Origin: an uncultured Acidaminococcus sp.
GTDB lineage: Bacteria; Bacillota_C; Negativicutes; Acidaminococcales; Acidaminococcaceae
NCBI GenBank assembly: GCA_900314165.1
Contig: OMUE01000073.1
Location: forward strand, 1-28,319
Length of the DNA stretch: 28,319 nucleotides
Direction of reading: 5' to 3'
Below the pieces are notes generated by a model. That model saw nothing but the letters and a program-made list of their open reading frames with translations, was not told where the DNA came from and made no database searches. The position numbers and the translations under genes were made by a program. Of this stretch, positions 7,027-15,042 are shown one piece after another. Position 1 is the first letter of the stretch; every line of letters begins with the position of its first letter.

Positions 7027-7065
7027 ACAGGATTTTTCCCGTTGAAAGGAAGGAGGAACGCCCCA

Positions 7066-8847
7066 ATGACTGACATAGAGAAAAAGACCTTGGAGGTACA
7101 GCTATCAGAAGAGGGGACAGCTGCTGCTGCGGAGGGGAAGGAAACTATCTCTACAGAAGCCGGCAAGGCAAAAGCTCTTCCCAAAAAGAGAAGGACAACG
7201 AAAGTGGCAGGAAAGGCGGAAAATAAAACGGGCAGCAAAGGAAAAACCATAAAGAAAGATAAGACCAGGACTCCGGAAGAATATATTGAGGAATTGGAAG
7301 TTTTGGCCAAGAAAAATAAAAAGGTCCTTCATAACAACAAGATCCTGGATCTGTTGCAAAAAGACGAGAATCTGACTCCGGACCAGATTGACACAATTTA
7401 TGCCAGACTGGCCGAGAAAGATATCGAAATCGTCAACGATGATTCCGACGACGATGAACCGCCCGTCATTGATGAAGAAGACGAGCTGAAGGTGGATGAA
7501 GCCGAGCTGGCGAACCTGACCGTACCGGAAGGGGTCATTGTGGACGACCCTGTCCGCATGTACCTGAAAGAAATCGGCCGTGTACCCCTGCTGGTGGGGA
7601 ACGACGAAATCAAGCTGGCTAAGCGGGCGGACAAGGGCAATCAGGCCAAAGCCATCCTTCACGGGGACAAGCCGGATGGCACATGGGAGCCGGTCAACAG
7701 GAGGTTGTCCATCGTAAAACTGCTGGGTCAGGCCGATGAGCTGATCCAGGAGGAAAGCATCTGGTGCGACAGCCGGTCCGTGAGCCTGCTGTATAAAAAA
7801 ATCCAGGAATTAGCAGCAGATACAAAGACGATAGAATTTGACGAGTATAAGGAACTGCACAAGGCCTTTACTCAGGATGAGACAAAGCGTCTGGCAAGAC
7901 TGCTGGTGGAAAATAAATATAAAGTGCTCCATATGCCGAAACAGGAACCGGATACAGAGGAGGAAGAGACGGCAGAAGGGAACCTGGGGCTTCTGCAGGA
8001 ACTGTTTGCCGTCATAGACGACAAGGCTTCCCATCAGAAAGTGGATGAAGACGTAAAGAATCAGCTGGAGGACGCCAAAAAGCGGTTTAACCGGCTCCTT
8101 CATCGCCTGGAAGCCTGCGGGGACAACGCCAAGAAATGCTTGTCCGAAGCCAACCTGAGACTGGTTGTGTCCATTGCCAAACGGTATGTAGGCCGCGGCA
8201 TGCTGTTCCTGGATCTGATCCAGGAGGGTAACCTGGGACTTATCAAAGCCGTTGAAAAATTCGACTACAATAAAGGCTTTAAATTCAGTACCTATGCAAC
8301 CTGGTGGATCCGTCAGGCCATTACCCGGGCCATTGCGGACCAGGCCCGGACTATCCGGATCCCTGTACATATGGTGGAAACCATCAATAAACTGGTGCGG
8401 GTATCCCGTCAGCTGCTGCAGGAATTGGGCCGGGAACCGACGCCGGATGAAATCGCCCAGGAAATGGATGTGCCTGTAGAACGGGTTCGGGAAATCCAGA
8501 AAATTGCCCAGGAACCGGTGTCCCTGGAAACACCTATCGGCGAAGAAGAAGATTCCCATCTGGGAGACTTCATTGAAGACGATGCAGCTCCTTCTCCTGC
8601 TGATGCGGCTTCCTATACGCTGTTGCAGGAACAGCTGGGCAAGGTGCTGAAGGAACATCTCAGTGCCCGGGAAAGACGGGTTCTGGAACTGCGGTTCGGA
8701 CTGAAGGATGGCAAGACCCGTACCCTGGAAGAAGTGGGCCAGTGCTTCGGCGTGACCCGTGAACGGATCCGTCAGATTGAAGCCAAAGCCCTGCGGAAAT
8801 TGCGGAGCCCGAAACGCAGCAAGCCTCTGAAGGAATTCTTGGAATGA
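7066..8847 (+). CDS. rpoD: primary RNA polymerase sigma factor with large insertion
   Basis: This is the housekeeping sigma factor (SigA/RpoD), about 593 residues against about 370 in Bacillus. Order: a Lys/Ala-rich, low-complexity N-terminus (about 1-75); a region 1.1-like acidic segment; region 1.2 ([16 protein letters not shown], from about 161); an insertion of about 150 residues (about 190-345); region 2 ([45 protein letters not shown]); region 3; and region 4 with the [23 protein letters not shown]. The insertion occupies the place of the non-conserved region of proteobacterial sigma70 and is mostly charged helix with an acidic patch ([11 protein letters not shown]). ATG 7066 follows AAGGAGG at good spacing. 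dnaG is 39 nt upstream. Confidence 0.95.
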   Translation: MTDIEKKTLEVQLSEEGTAAAAEGKETISTEAGKAKALPKKRRTTKVAGKAENKTGSKGKTIKKDKTRTPEEYIEELEVLAKKNKKVLHNNKILDLLQKDENLTPDQIDTIYARLAEKDIEIVNDDSDDDEPPVIDEEDELKVDEAELANLTVPEGVIVDDPVRMYLKEIGRVPLLVGNDEIKLAKRADKGNQAKAILHGDKPDGTWEPVNRRLSIVKLLGQADELIQEESIWCDSRSVSLLYKKIQELAADTKTIEFDEYKELHKAFTQDETKRLARLLVENKYKVLHMPKQEPDTEEEETAEGNLGLLQELFAVIDDKASHQKVDEDVKNQLEDAKKRFNRLLHRLEACGDNAKKCLSEANLRLVVSIAKRYVGRGMLFLDLIQEGNLGLIKAVEKFDYNKGFKFSTYATWWIRQAITRAIADQARTIRIPVHMVETINKLVRVSRQLLQELGREPTPDEIAQEMDVPVERVREIQKIAQEPVSLETPIGEEEDSHLGDFIEDDAAPSPADAASYTLLQEQLGKVLKEHLSARERRVLELRFGLKDGKTRTLEEVGQCFGVTRERIRQIEAKALRKLRSPKRSKPLKEFLE

Positions 8848-8848
8848 T

Positions 8849-8877
8849 TTGACAGAGATTTTATCTTAGTATATAAT
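8849..8877 (+). promoter_or_regulatory. consensus sigma-A promoter for the tRNA gene
   Basis: TTGACA (8849-8854) and TATAAT (8872-8877) are perfect consensus hexamers with a 17-bp spacer. They begin 2 bp after the rpoD stop and lie 23 bp before the tRNA. Confidence 0.85.
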
Positions 8878-8900
8878 TTTTCTGTTACATCTGTTTCATT

Positions 8901-8975
8901 GGGCCTATAGCTCAGCGGTAGAGCCCCCGGCTCATAACCGGTTGGTCCAAGGTTCGAATCCTTGTGGGCCCACCA
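8901..8975 (+). tRNA. tRNA with CAT anticodon, probably tRNA-Ile2 (lysidine-modified)
   Basis: The cloverleaf can be drawn in full. Acceptor GGGCCTA/TGGGCCC (one G-U), D arm GCTC-AGCGGTA-GAGC, anticodon loop CTCATAA with CAT at 8933-8935, T arm CAAGG-TTCGAAT-CCTTG, discriminator A and encoded CCA. The anticodon stem has four pairs plus a C-U mismatch at its base. C4-G69 and C5-G68, the acceptor pairs favoured by lysidine synthetase TilS in E. coli, are both present. The region around the anticodon resembles bacterial Ile2 more than elongator Met. It lacks the initiator hallmark of three G-C pairs below the anticodon loop. Identity as Ile2 is inference; elongator Met is the alternative. Confidence 0.9.
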
Positions 8976-8985
8976 ATGAAATCGT

Positions 8986-9017
8986 AAGGAGTACTGTCTA
9001 GGCAGTACTCCTTTTTT
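8986..9017 (+). terminator. intrinsic terminator after the tRNA
   Basis: The perfect 11-bp stem AAGGAGTACTG/CAGTACTCCTT has a 6-nt loop and is followed by a T-run. It ends just before the ribosome site of the next gene at 9021-9026. Confidence 0.85.
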
Positions 9018-9032
9018 CTAAGGAGGACAATC

Positions 9033-11054
9033 GTGTTTAGCGCTTTCTTTTTATCCTTGCAGCAGGATATAAAACTGTTCTTGTTTTTTCCCATCCTTTG
9101 TGCTCTGTTCAGGGCCTTGTTCATCCTGGTGTATGAACCCTATGACAGCCTGAAGGGCAAGGGAAACGTCATCTGGCATTGCTTCCGCTATGGCTTTTGG
9201 TGGGGCATGGACTTCAATGCCTATGTATTCCTGATCCCGCTGGTGGTGCTTTCCCTGCCGGGAGCGTTTCTGCCTGCTTACAGGAACTATGGAGATCTGC
9301 TCCGGCTCATTGGGGGACTGCTGTACAGCCTTGTGCTGTACGTGGCCTTTGTGGGCAAGATGCTGTTCTACAAACACTTTCACGATATCTATAACCAGAT
9401 CCTGAAACTGGGTATGAAAGCAGAAAAACATAACCTGGTGGATATCCTTTTCCATCAGGATCACGGCGCGGTGCTGTTTCTCAGCCTCATTCCCTACGCT
9501 CTGTTTTGCTATGTGTGCCTGGTCTGGCTGCTGGCCCTGCCCAGTGTGCCTTATCCGGAACTGGCTAATCCCATCCTCCATTACGGGTTTAATACGGTGG
9601 TCTTCCTGGGCTGCATTGCTGCTTTTTACTGGTTCCGCTATGGGGGAACCTTCTGGCATGATGATAAACCGGAGTGGGATACCATTCCCAGTATCGTGAA
9701 AAAAGACGTGTTCTTTGCCAAAGCTACAGTGGATGACCTGGTGGCCTTGGAACAAGTCAAGAAACATAAACTGAATCCGGCCTACGAACATACGGATGAG
9801 CAGGATTTGCGCGCTATAGAGCCCTTCAGGACCGTAGCGGAACCTTTGGAGACCTTGCAAAATCCGGCTTATGGGTTCCTGCGCCATGCCCAGGGTCCCC
9901 GAATCACAAAACCGACCCACATCTTCTTATTCGTTGGGGAAACCTATCTCCAGCAATTCTTCGACCCGCAGTTTGCCTGCCTGAATCTGGTCAGCGGCGG
10001 CCGGCAGCTCATGGACGACTCCCATACGGCGTCCCTGACCAGCGCCCTGAGTGCCGGCATTATTTCCCGGCCCTCCATCGTCAGCCTCATGAGCGGCATC
10101 TTTGACGCAGGGCTGGAACTCAATGAAAAAGAATCCTTCTGGAAGAACAACTTGCCTACGGCTCTGCCCCGGCAGCTGAAAAAATTGGGGTATCACTCTA
10201 CTTATTGGTACGGTGGCAACGTAACCTACGGCAACTTCAACCAGTTTGCCCCGGCCTGCGGGTTCGACCAGGTCATGACCGCCACGGATTTCTGCGGGCC
10301 CGATGCTCCGAAAACCTGGGTGGGCATCTATGACAATGTATTCCTGGAAAAAGCCGCGGAGCTGATCCTCCAACAGGAACAGGCTAACGGGCCTTACCAG
10401 TTCCATTTCCTCTATACTACCAGTTACCACGGACCCTTTAAGATTCCTCTGGCAAAATACGGCTATGACCCGGAAAAGGTCATGCCTGAGGCTCCGGACG
10501 ATATCCGGAAGAATAAGGAAATCCAGAAGAACCTGGGTACATTCTGGTTCTCAGACCAGGCCCTGGGGAAATTTATCCGGACCATGAAGGAACATTACCC
10601 GGACTGCCTGTTCATCCTGACAGGAGATCATTCCATCGACATGAGCCCTGTGCTCAGCAAGACCTCCCTGATGGGACGGGAGTGCAATCTGCGGGAACGG
10701 CACAGCCCTGTGCTGCTATTCAACCATCCGGAACTGTCCAGAGACAGCTTCGGAGGCAATACTATCGGAGGACACATGCACATTGCGCCTACTATCATGG
10801 AATTGATCGCCCCTCAGGGTTTTCCGTACTATTCCCTGCGCAGTTCCCTGTTTGAGCCGGTGGACCATGTGGTGTCGCCTTATCACTGGCTGCGCAAGGA
10901 TGCCTATGGCACGTATTCCGGCGACCACTATCAGCCCCTGGGTCCGGAGTATGGGCCGGAGGCCCTGGAGGAAGGTAAGCCGCCTTATCAGGAGGAACGG
11001 GAAGCCTTGTTGGATTTGTCCGGCTACCTGCTGCGCCATCCGGAACTGCTGTAG
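9033..11054 (+). CDS. membrane-anchored sulfatase/LTA synthase-fold transferase
   Basis: This 673-residue protein has about five hydrophobic helices in the first 200 residues, then a large domain of the alkaline phosphatase/sulfatase superfamily. That is the layout of LtaS and of phosphoethanolamine or phosphoglycerol transferases, whose catalytic domain faces outward. Metal-binding signatures are visible: FLFVGETY at the start of the domain, TGDHSIDM, and a late GGHMH. The SAGIISRPSIVSLMSG segment lines up roughly with the nucleophile region, but no clear catalytic Thr is seen. The GTG start at 9033 lies 6 nt after AGGAGG. A family-2 glycosyltransferase follows 17 nt later. Together they suggest decoration of an envelope polymer or LPS; the donor and acceptor are unknown. 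Confidence 0.75.
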   Translation: MFSAFFLSLQQDIKLFLFFPILCALFRALFILVYEPYDSLKGKGNVIWHCFRYGFWWGMDFNAYVFLIPLVVLSLPGAFLPAYRNYGDLLRLIGGLLYSLVLYVAFVGKMLFYKHFHDIYNQILKLGMKAEKHNLVDILFHQDHGAVLFLSLIPYALFCYVCLVWLLALPSVPYPELANPILHYGFNTVVFLGCIAAFYWFRYGGTFWHDDKPEWDTIPSIVKKDVFFAKATVDDLVALEQVKKHKLNPAYEHTDEQDLRAIEPFRTVAEPLETLQNPAYGFLRHAQGPRITKPTHIFLFVGETYLQQFFDPQFACLNLVSGGRQLMDDSHTASLTSALSAGIISRPSIVSLMSGIFDAGLELNEKESFWKNNLPTALPRQLKKLGYHSTYWYGGNVTYGNFNQFAPACGFDQVMTATDFCGPDAPKTWVGIYDNVFLEKAAELILQQEQANGPYQFHFLYTTSYHGPFKIPLAKYGYDPEKVMPEAPDDIRKNKEIQKNLGTFWFSDQALGKFIRTMKEHYPDCLFILTGDHSIDMSPVLSKTSLMGRECNLRERHSPVLLFNHPELSRDSFGGNTIGGHMHIAPTIMELIAPQGFPYYSLRSSLFEPVDHVVSPYHWLRKDAYGTYSGDHYQPLGPEYGPEALEEGKPPYQEEREALLDLSGYLLRHPELL

Positions 11055-11071
11055 AGAAAAGGAGCAATCGT

Positions 11072-11830
11072 ATGAGTACACTGACCGTAGCTATCCTGAC
11101 CTGCAATGAAGAAAAGAATATCCCGGACGTAGTGGCTTCTGCCAAGTTGTGCGGGGACCAGGTATTGATTGTAGATTCCGGCAGCAAAGACAGGACCGTG
11201 GAGTTGGCAAAAGCTTTAGGCGCGGACGTGGCCTACCGGGCCTGGGACGAAGACTTTGCGGCTCAGCGGAATTTTGCCCTGACCCAGGCCAAAGGAGACT
11301 GGATTCTGTACCTGGACGCGGACGAACGGCTGACGCCGGAAGCCGCAGCGGCTATCAACGAAATCAAGAAAGGCCCTAAGGATGCCCAATATTCCCTGAA
11401 ACGCATCAATATCGCATTCGGCCATGAGTTCCATAAGGGAGCCTTCGGCCCGGACCGGGTAACGAGGCTGTTCCCTACGGCCCAGGTTCGCTGGGTAGGC
11501 CGGGTACACGAGCGCCCGGAAGCCGGGCTGCCGAAAAAGGACCTTCCTGAAGCCATGCACCACTATACGTACACCTCATTCCAGCAATGGTGGGACAAGG
11601 CCGGCCATTATACGACCATCTGGGCTGACGACGCAGCGGCCCGTGGACGGACCTGTACGCCGGGCACGGCTGCCGGCCACGCTCTGGCAGGCATGTTCAA
11701 GGTGTACATCCTGCAAGGTGGCATTACAGAAGGGGCCATGGGCTTCATCGCTACCCTTCAGCATGGCATCTATACGGCCATGAAGTATATGAAGCTGGCG
11801 GAGAAGAACAAGATCACGAGTCTCTCATAA
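11072..11830 (+). CDS. family 2 glycosyltransferase, WaaE/KdtX-like
   Basis: This 252-residue cytoplasmic GT-A enzyme has the family start LTVAILTCNEEKNI, the VDSGSKDRTVELAK nucleotide-binding segment, RNFALTQAKGDWILYLDADERL with the DxD-type metal motif, and VRWVGRVHERPE further on. This pattern is that of LPS-core heptose or glucose transferases of the WaaE type. The ATG at 11072 follows AAAGGAG. It is probably co-transcribed with the sulfatase-fold gene upstream. It supports an outer membrane with LPS in this organism, but the sugar and acceptor cannot be read from the sequence. No terminator is seen between its stop and the glyQS promoter. Confidence 0.8.
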   Translation: MSTLTVAILTCNEEKNIPDVVASAKLCGDQVLIVDSGSKDRTVELAKALGADVAYRAWDEDFAAQRNFALTQAKGDWILYLDADERLTPEAAAAINEIKKGPKDAQYSLKRINIAFGHEFHKGAFGPDRVTRLFPTAQVRWVGRVHERPEAGLPKKDLPEAMHHYTYTSFQQWWDKAGHYTTIWADDAAARGRTCTPGTAAGHALAGMFKVYILQGGITEGAMGFIATLQHGIYTAMKYMKLAEKNKITSLS

Positions 11831-11842
11831 CCACCAGCCACC

Positions 11843-11871
11843 TTGACAAACTTTCCTCAAAATGTTATATT
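11843..11871 (+). promoter_or_regulatory. glyQS promoter
   Basis: TTGACA (11843-11848) and TATATT (11866-11871) are separated by 17 bp. Initiation near 11878 gives a leader of about 160 nt. Confidence 0.75.
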
Positions 11872-11877
11872 TCAACC

Positions 11878-12022
11878 GTTAAGCAATGAAGGGGTTGGCA
11901 TCCCAGAGCTTCAGTTTTACAAGAGAGGCCGCCTGTGGCGGCAAACAGGGTGGAACCGCGGAAGTGTACTCCCGTCCCTGTAATGTAGATATCCTGTCTA
12001 TATTACAGAGACGGGAGTTTTT
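11878..12022 (+). promoter_or_regulatory. glycine T-box leader with an ultrashort Stem I and terminator
   Basis: The conserved T-box AGGGTGGAACCGCGG is at 11947-11961. ACAGGG before the bulge pairs with CCCTGT (11976-11981) as the antiterminator. The competing terminator uses 11968-11989 with 11997-12018 (20 of 22 positions matching) and a T-run. The 5' part is only about 70 nt. TGAAG/CTTCA and GGG/CCC make one small hairpin whose loop TTGGCAT shows GGC, a Gly codon, at 11897-11899. GCCGCC-TGT-GGCGGC forms a Stem III-like hairpin. Uncharged tRNA-Gly would stabilise the antiterminator and permit glyQS transcription. The T-box is certain; the Stem I model is by eye. Confidence 0.9.
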
Positions 12023-12039
12023 GCATAGGAGGAGAGAAA

Positions 12040-12912
12040 ATGGATTTTCAAACAATCATCTTGAACCTGCAGGCATACTGGGCCAAGCAAAAATGCATCA
12101 TGGCTCAGCCCTACGACATTGAAAAAGGTGCCGGCACCATGAACCCGTCTACATTCCTGCGGGTACTGGGGCCTGAACCCTGGAACGTATGCTATGTGGA
12201 ACCGTCCCGGCGTCCTGCCGACGGCCGTTACGGGGACAACCCGAACCGTCTGTTCCAGCATCATCAGTTCCAGGTCATTATGAAACCGTCCCCGTCCAAT
12301 GTCCAGGAGCTGTATCTGGAAAGCCTGCGGGAACTGGGTATCCATCCGGAAGAACACGATATCCGTTTCGTAGAAGATAACTGGGAATCCCCTACCCTGG
12401 GTGCCTGGGGCATGGGCTGGGAAGTCTGGCTGGATGGCATGGAAATCACCCAGTTCACTTACTTCCAACAGGTAGGCAGCCTGGACATCAAACCGGTGGC
12501 TGTAGAAATTACGTACGGCCTGGAACGCCTGGCTATGTACATCCAGGGCGTGGAAAATGTATACGACCTGCAATGGGTGGATAACGTGACCTACGGCGAC
12601 GTATTCCATACCAACGAAGTAGAACAATCCTGCTACGCTTTTGATATTGCCGACATCGACCTGCTGTTCGACCTGTTCGACAAATACGAAAAGGAAGCCA
12701 AACGGGTCATCCTGACCGGCAACATCCGTCCGGCTTATGACTACGTGCTGAAATGCTCCCATACGTTCAACCTGCTGGATGCCCGGGGCGCCATCAGCGT
12801 CAGCGAACGGACAAACTACATTTCCAGAGTCCGTGCTCTGGCCAGACTGTGTGCGGCTGCCTATGTGGAACAACGGGAAAAGATGGGCTTCCCCCTGCTG
12901 AAGAGAGGTTGA
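12040..12912 (+). CDS. glyQ: glycine-tRNA ligase alpha subunit
   Basis: This is the catalytic alpha subunit of the bacterial alpha2beta2 glycyl-tRNA synthetase, 290 residues as usual. Diagnostic stretches are [17 protein letters not shown] near the start, [65 protein letters not shown], and the closing [16 protein letters not shown]. The ATG follows GGAGGAG closely. It is controlled by the T-box directly upstream and is translated with glyS 4 nt downstream. In Bacillus relatives glyQS sits beside ccpN-yqfL-dnaG-sigA; here the same genes are near but separated by two envelope genes and a tRNA. Confidence 0.97.
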   Translation: MDFQTIILNLQAYWAKQKCIMAQPYDIEKGAGTMNPSTFLRVLGPEPWNVCYVEPSRRPADGRYGDNPNRLFQHHQFQVIMKPSPSNVQELYLESLRELGIHPEEHDIRFVEDNWESPTLGAWGMGWEVWLDGMEITQFTYFQQVGSLDIKPVAVEITYGLERLAMYIQGVENVYDLQWVDNVTYGDVFHTNEVEQSCYAFDIADIDLLFDLFDKYEKEAKRVILTGNIRPAYDYVLKCSHTFNLLDARGAISVSERTNYISRVRALARLCAAAYVEQREKMGFPLLKRG

Positions 12913-12916
12913 GATC

Positions 12917-14971
12917 ATGGCAAATTTATTATATGAAATCGGTACGGAAGAAATGCCGGCCCAATACATGCCCGGCATCCTGAAAGATTATAAAGAACTA
13001 GCTGCGAAGAAGCTGGAAGAAGCCCGGATTCCTTACGAATCCCTGAAAGTCTACGGCACTCCCCGCCGCATGGCCTTCCTGGCGGAAGGTGTGGCAGACC
13101 AGCAGCTGGATATGACTACGGAAAGCAAAGGGCCGTCCCTGAAGATTGCCTTCAAAGACGGGGCTCCTACCCGTGCTGCTCAGGGCTTTGCCCGGGGCCA
13201 GGGCGTGGCTGTGGAAGATCTGGTCCAAAAAGACGGCTACGTGTATGCTGTAAAACATATGGCTGGCCAGAAGACCATCGACCTGCTGCCCGGCATCCTG
13301 GACGACATCCTGCATTCCCTGAACTTCCCTAAGACCATGCGCTGGGCAGACTACGAATTTGGTTTCGTACGTCCTTTCCGCTGGATGTGTGCCCTGTTGG
13401 ATGACGTGGTCATCCCTGTGGAAGCTAACGATGTGAAGAGCGGCAACCAGGTTCGGGGCCATCGCTTCCTGAGCAACCACCTGATCACCATCCCTACGGC
13501 TGCTGCCTACGAAAAAACTATGGAAGACAACTTCATCATCGTGGACGTGGACAAGCGCCGTGCCATGATCAAAAAACAGATCGAAGAGCTGGCTGTAAAA
13601 GAAGGCGGCCGGGTGGTCATTCCGGAAGACCTGCTGGAAGAAGTGCTGTACCTGGTAGAATATCCTACGGCTCTGTGCGGCCATATTGACGACAAATACA
13701 TGAAGCTGCCGGAACAAGCCGTCATTACTCCTATGAGAGACCATCAGCGGTATTTCCCTGTGGTCGATGCCAACGGCAAGCTTATGCCGAAATTCATCAC
13801 CGTCCGTAACGGCGGCGCTGAACATCTGGATATCGTAACCCATGGTAACGAACGGGTGCTGCGTGCCCGCCTGGACGATGCGGTCTTCTTCTTTGAAGGC
13901 GACCGTAAGAAGTCTCTGGCCCAGCATCGGGAAGCTCTGCATACGGTTGCGTTCCAGCATGGCCTTGGCAACATGTTCGACAAAACGGAACGGCTGCGCA
14001 AACTGTGCGCCGAACTGGCTGGCGAAATGGATGCTCAGTGTGACGCCAAAGCTCTGGACAGAGCTGCTGAACTGTCCAAGGCAGACCTGGTTACCGGTAT
14101 GGTGACGGAATTCACGGAACTGCAAGGCACTATGGGCCGGGAATATGCTCTGCTGGATGGGGAAGGCCAGACTGTGGCCCAGGCTATCGGCGAACATTAT
14201 ATGCCCCGCTTTGCCGGTGATGAACTGCCCCAGAGCGTAGAAGGCAGAATCCTGGCCATTGCGGATAAACTGGACAATATTACGGCTACGTTCAGCCGGG
14301 GCATGGCTCCTACGGGTTCTCAGGATCCCTACGCCCTGCGCCGTCAGGCTCTGGGTATTCTGAACATCGTGGCCGACGGGGACGTGCATTTCTCCCTGGA
14401 CGCTGCCCTGAAGGAAACCCTGAAGAACCTGCCTGTGGAAGTAGAAAATGAAGCCAAGCTGCTGGCTGACGTGAAAGATTTCCTGGCTCAGAGAGCTAAG
14501 AACATGCTGCTGGATAAAGGCGTGCGGTACGATGTGGTAGATGCCGTCCTGGCTGTGCCTGTGGACGATCTGGCCAGCATCTTCTATCGGGCCGATGCTC
14601 TGGCTGCCTACCTGAATACGGCAGAAGCTGCTGACAGCATCCAGGCCTTCACCCGTGTGCTGAACATCTCCAAGAACAACGTAGTGGAAGCTCCTGTGGA
14701 CGAAGCCCTGTTCAAGGAAGACGCCGAAAAGGCCCTGTACGCCGCTCTGACCGCTGCGGAAAAAGCTACGGCTCCTCTGGCCGCTGCCCGGGACTACGCC
14801 GGCATCCTGTCTGCCAACAACGGTATGGCTGCTGCGGTGAACACGTTCTTTGACGCCGTCATGGTTATGGATAAGGACGAGGCCATCAAGAACAACCGCC
14901 TGGCCCTGCTGAATGAAGTGAAGAAACAAGTAAACCAGGTAGCTGATCTGAGCCAGCTGGCAATGAAATAA
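12917..14971 (+). CDS. glyS: glycine-tRNA ligase beta subunit
   Basis: This is the beta subunit (684 residues) that provides tRNA binding in heterotetrameric glycyl-tRNA synthetase. It starts with LLYEIGTEEMPAQYM, a family hallmark, and has KTMRWADYEFGFVRPFRW, TPMRDHQRYFPV, ARLDDAVFFFEGDRK, ELQGTMGREYA and ADKLDNITATFS (the HD-like domain). The C-terminal third is the alpha-helical anticodon-binding region. Four nucleotides separate it from glyQ, whose 3' end carries its ribosome site (AGAGG). A strong terminator follows, so glyQS is a two-gene operon. Confidence 0.97.
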   Translation: MANLLYEIGTEEMPAQYMPGILKDYKELAAKKLEEARIPYESLKVYGTPRRMAFLAEGVADQQLDMTTESKGPSLKIAFKDGAPTRAAQGFARGQGVAVEDLVQKDGYVYAVKHMAGQKTIDLLPGILDDILHSLNFPKTMRWADYEFGFVRPFRWMCALLDDVVIPVEANDVKSGNQVRGHRFLSNHLITIPTAAAYEKTMEDNFIIVDVDKRRAMIKKQIEELAVKEGGRVVIPEDLLEEVLYLVEYPTALCGHIDDKYMKLPEQAVITPMRDHQRYFPVVDANGKLMPKFITVRNGGAEHLDIVTHGNERVLRARLDDAVFFFEGDRKKSLAQHREALHTVAFQHGLGNMFDKTERLRKLCAELAGEMDAQCDAKALDRAAELSKADLVTGMVTEFTELQGTMGREYALLDGEGQTVAQAIGEHYMPRFAGDELPQSVEGRILAIADKLDNITATFSRGMAPTGSQDPYALRRQALGILNIVADGDVHFSLDAALKETLKNLPVEVENEAKLLADVKDFLAQRAKNMLLDKGVRYDVVDAVLAVPVDDLASIFYRADALAAYLNTAEAADSIQAFTRVLNISKNNVVEAPVDEALFKEDAEKALYAALTAAEKATAPLAAARDYAGILSANNGMAAAVNTFFDAVMVMDKDEAIKNNRLALLNEVKKQVNQVADLSQLAMK

Positions 14972-14983
14972 GTTCTGCTATAC

Positions 14984-15015
14984 AAATGGACTGCGTCAAT
15001 CCGCAGTCCATTTTT
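14984..15015 (+). terminator. glyQS terminator
   Basis: The perfect 12-bp stem AAATGGACTGCG/CGCAGTCCATTT has a 6-nt loop and a T-run. Confidence 0.85.
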
Positions 15016-15042
15016 CTTGAATAATGACGGAGCTATATAGTT

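Noticed and set aside
8901..8975. initiator tRNA-fMet
   Set aside because: It has no run of three G-C pairs below the anticodon loop, and the acceptor begins with a normal pair.
11886..12122. plus-strand frame across the glyQS leader
   Set aside because: It runs through the T-box and terminator; the segment is a structured RNA.
12998..14929. 643-residue minus-strand frame opposite glyS
   Set aside because: Antisense shadow without recognisable domains.
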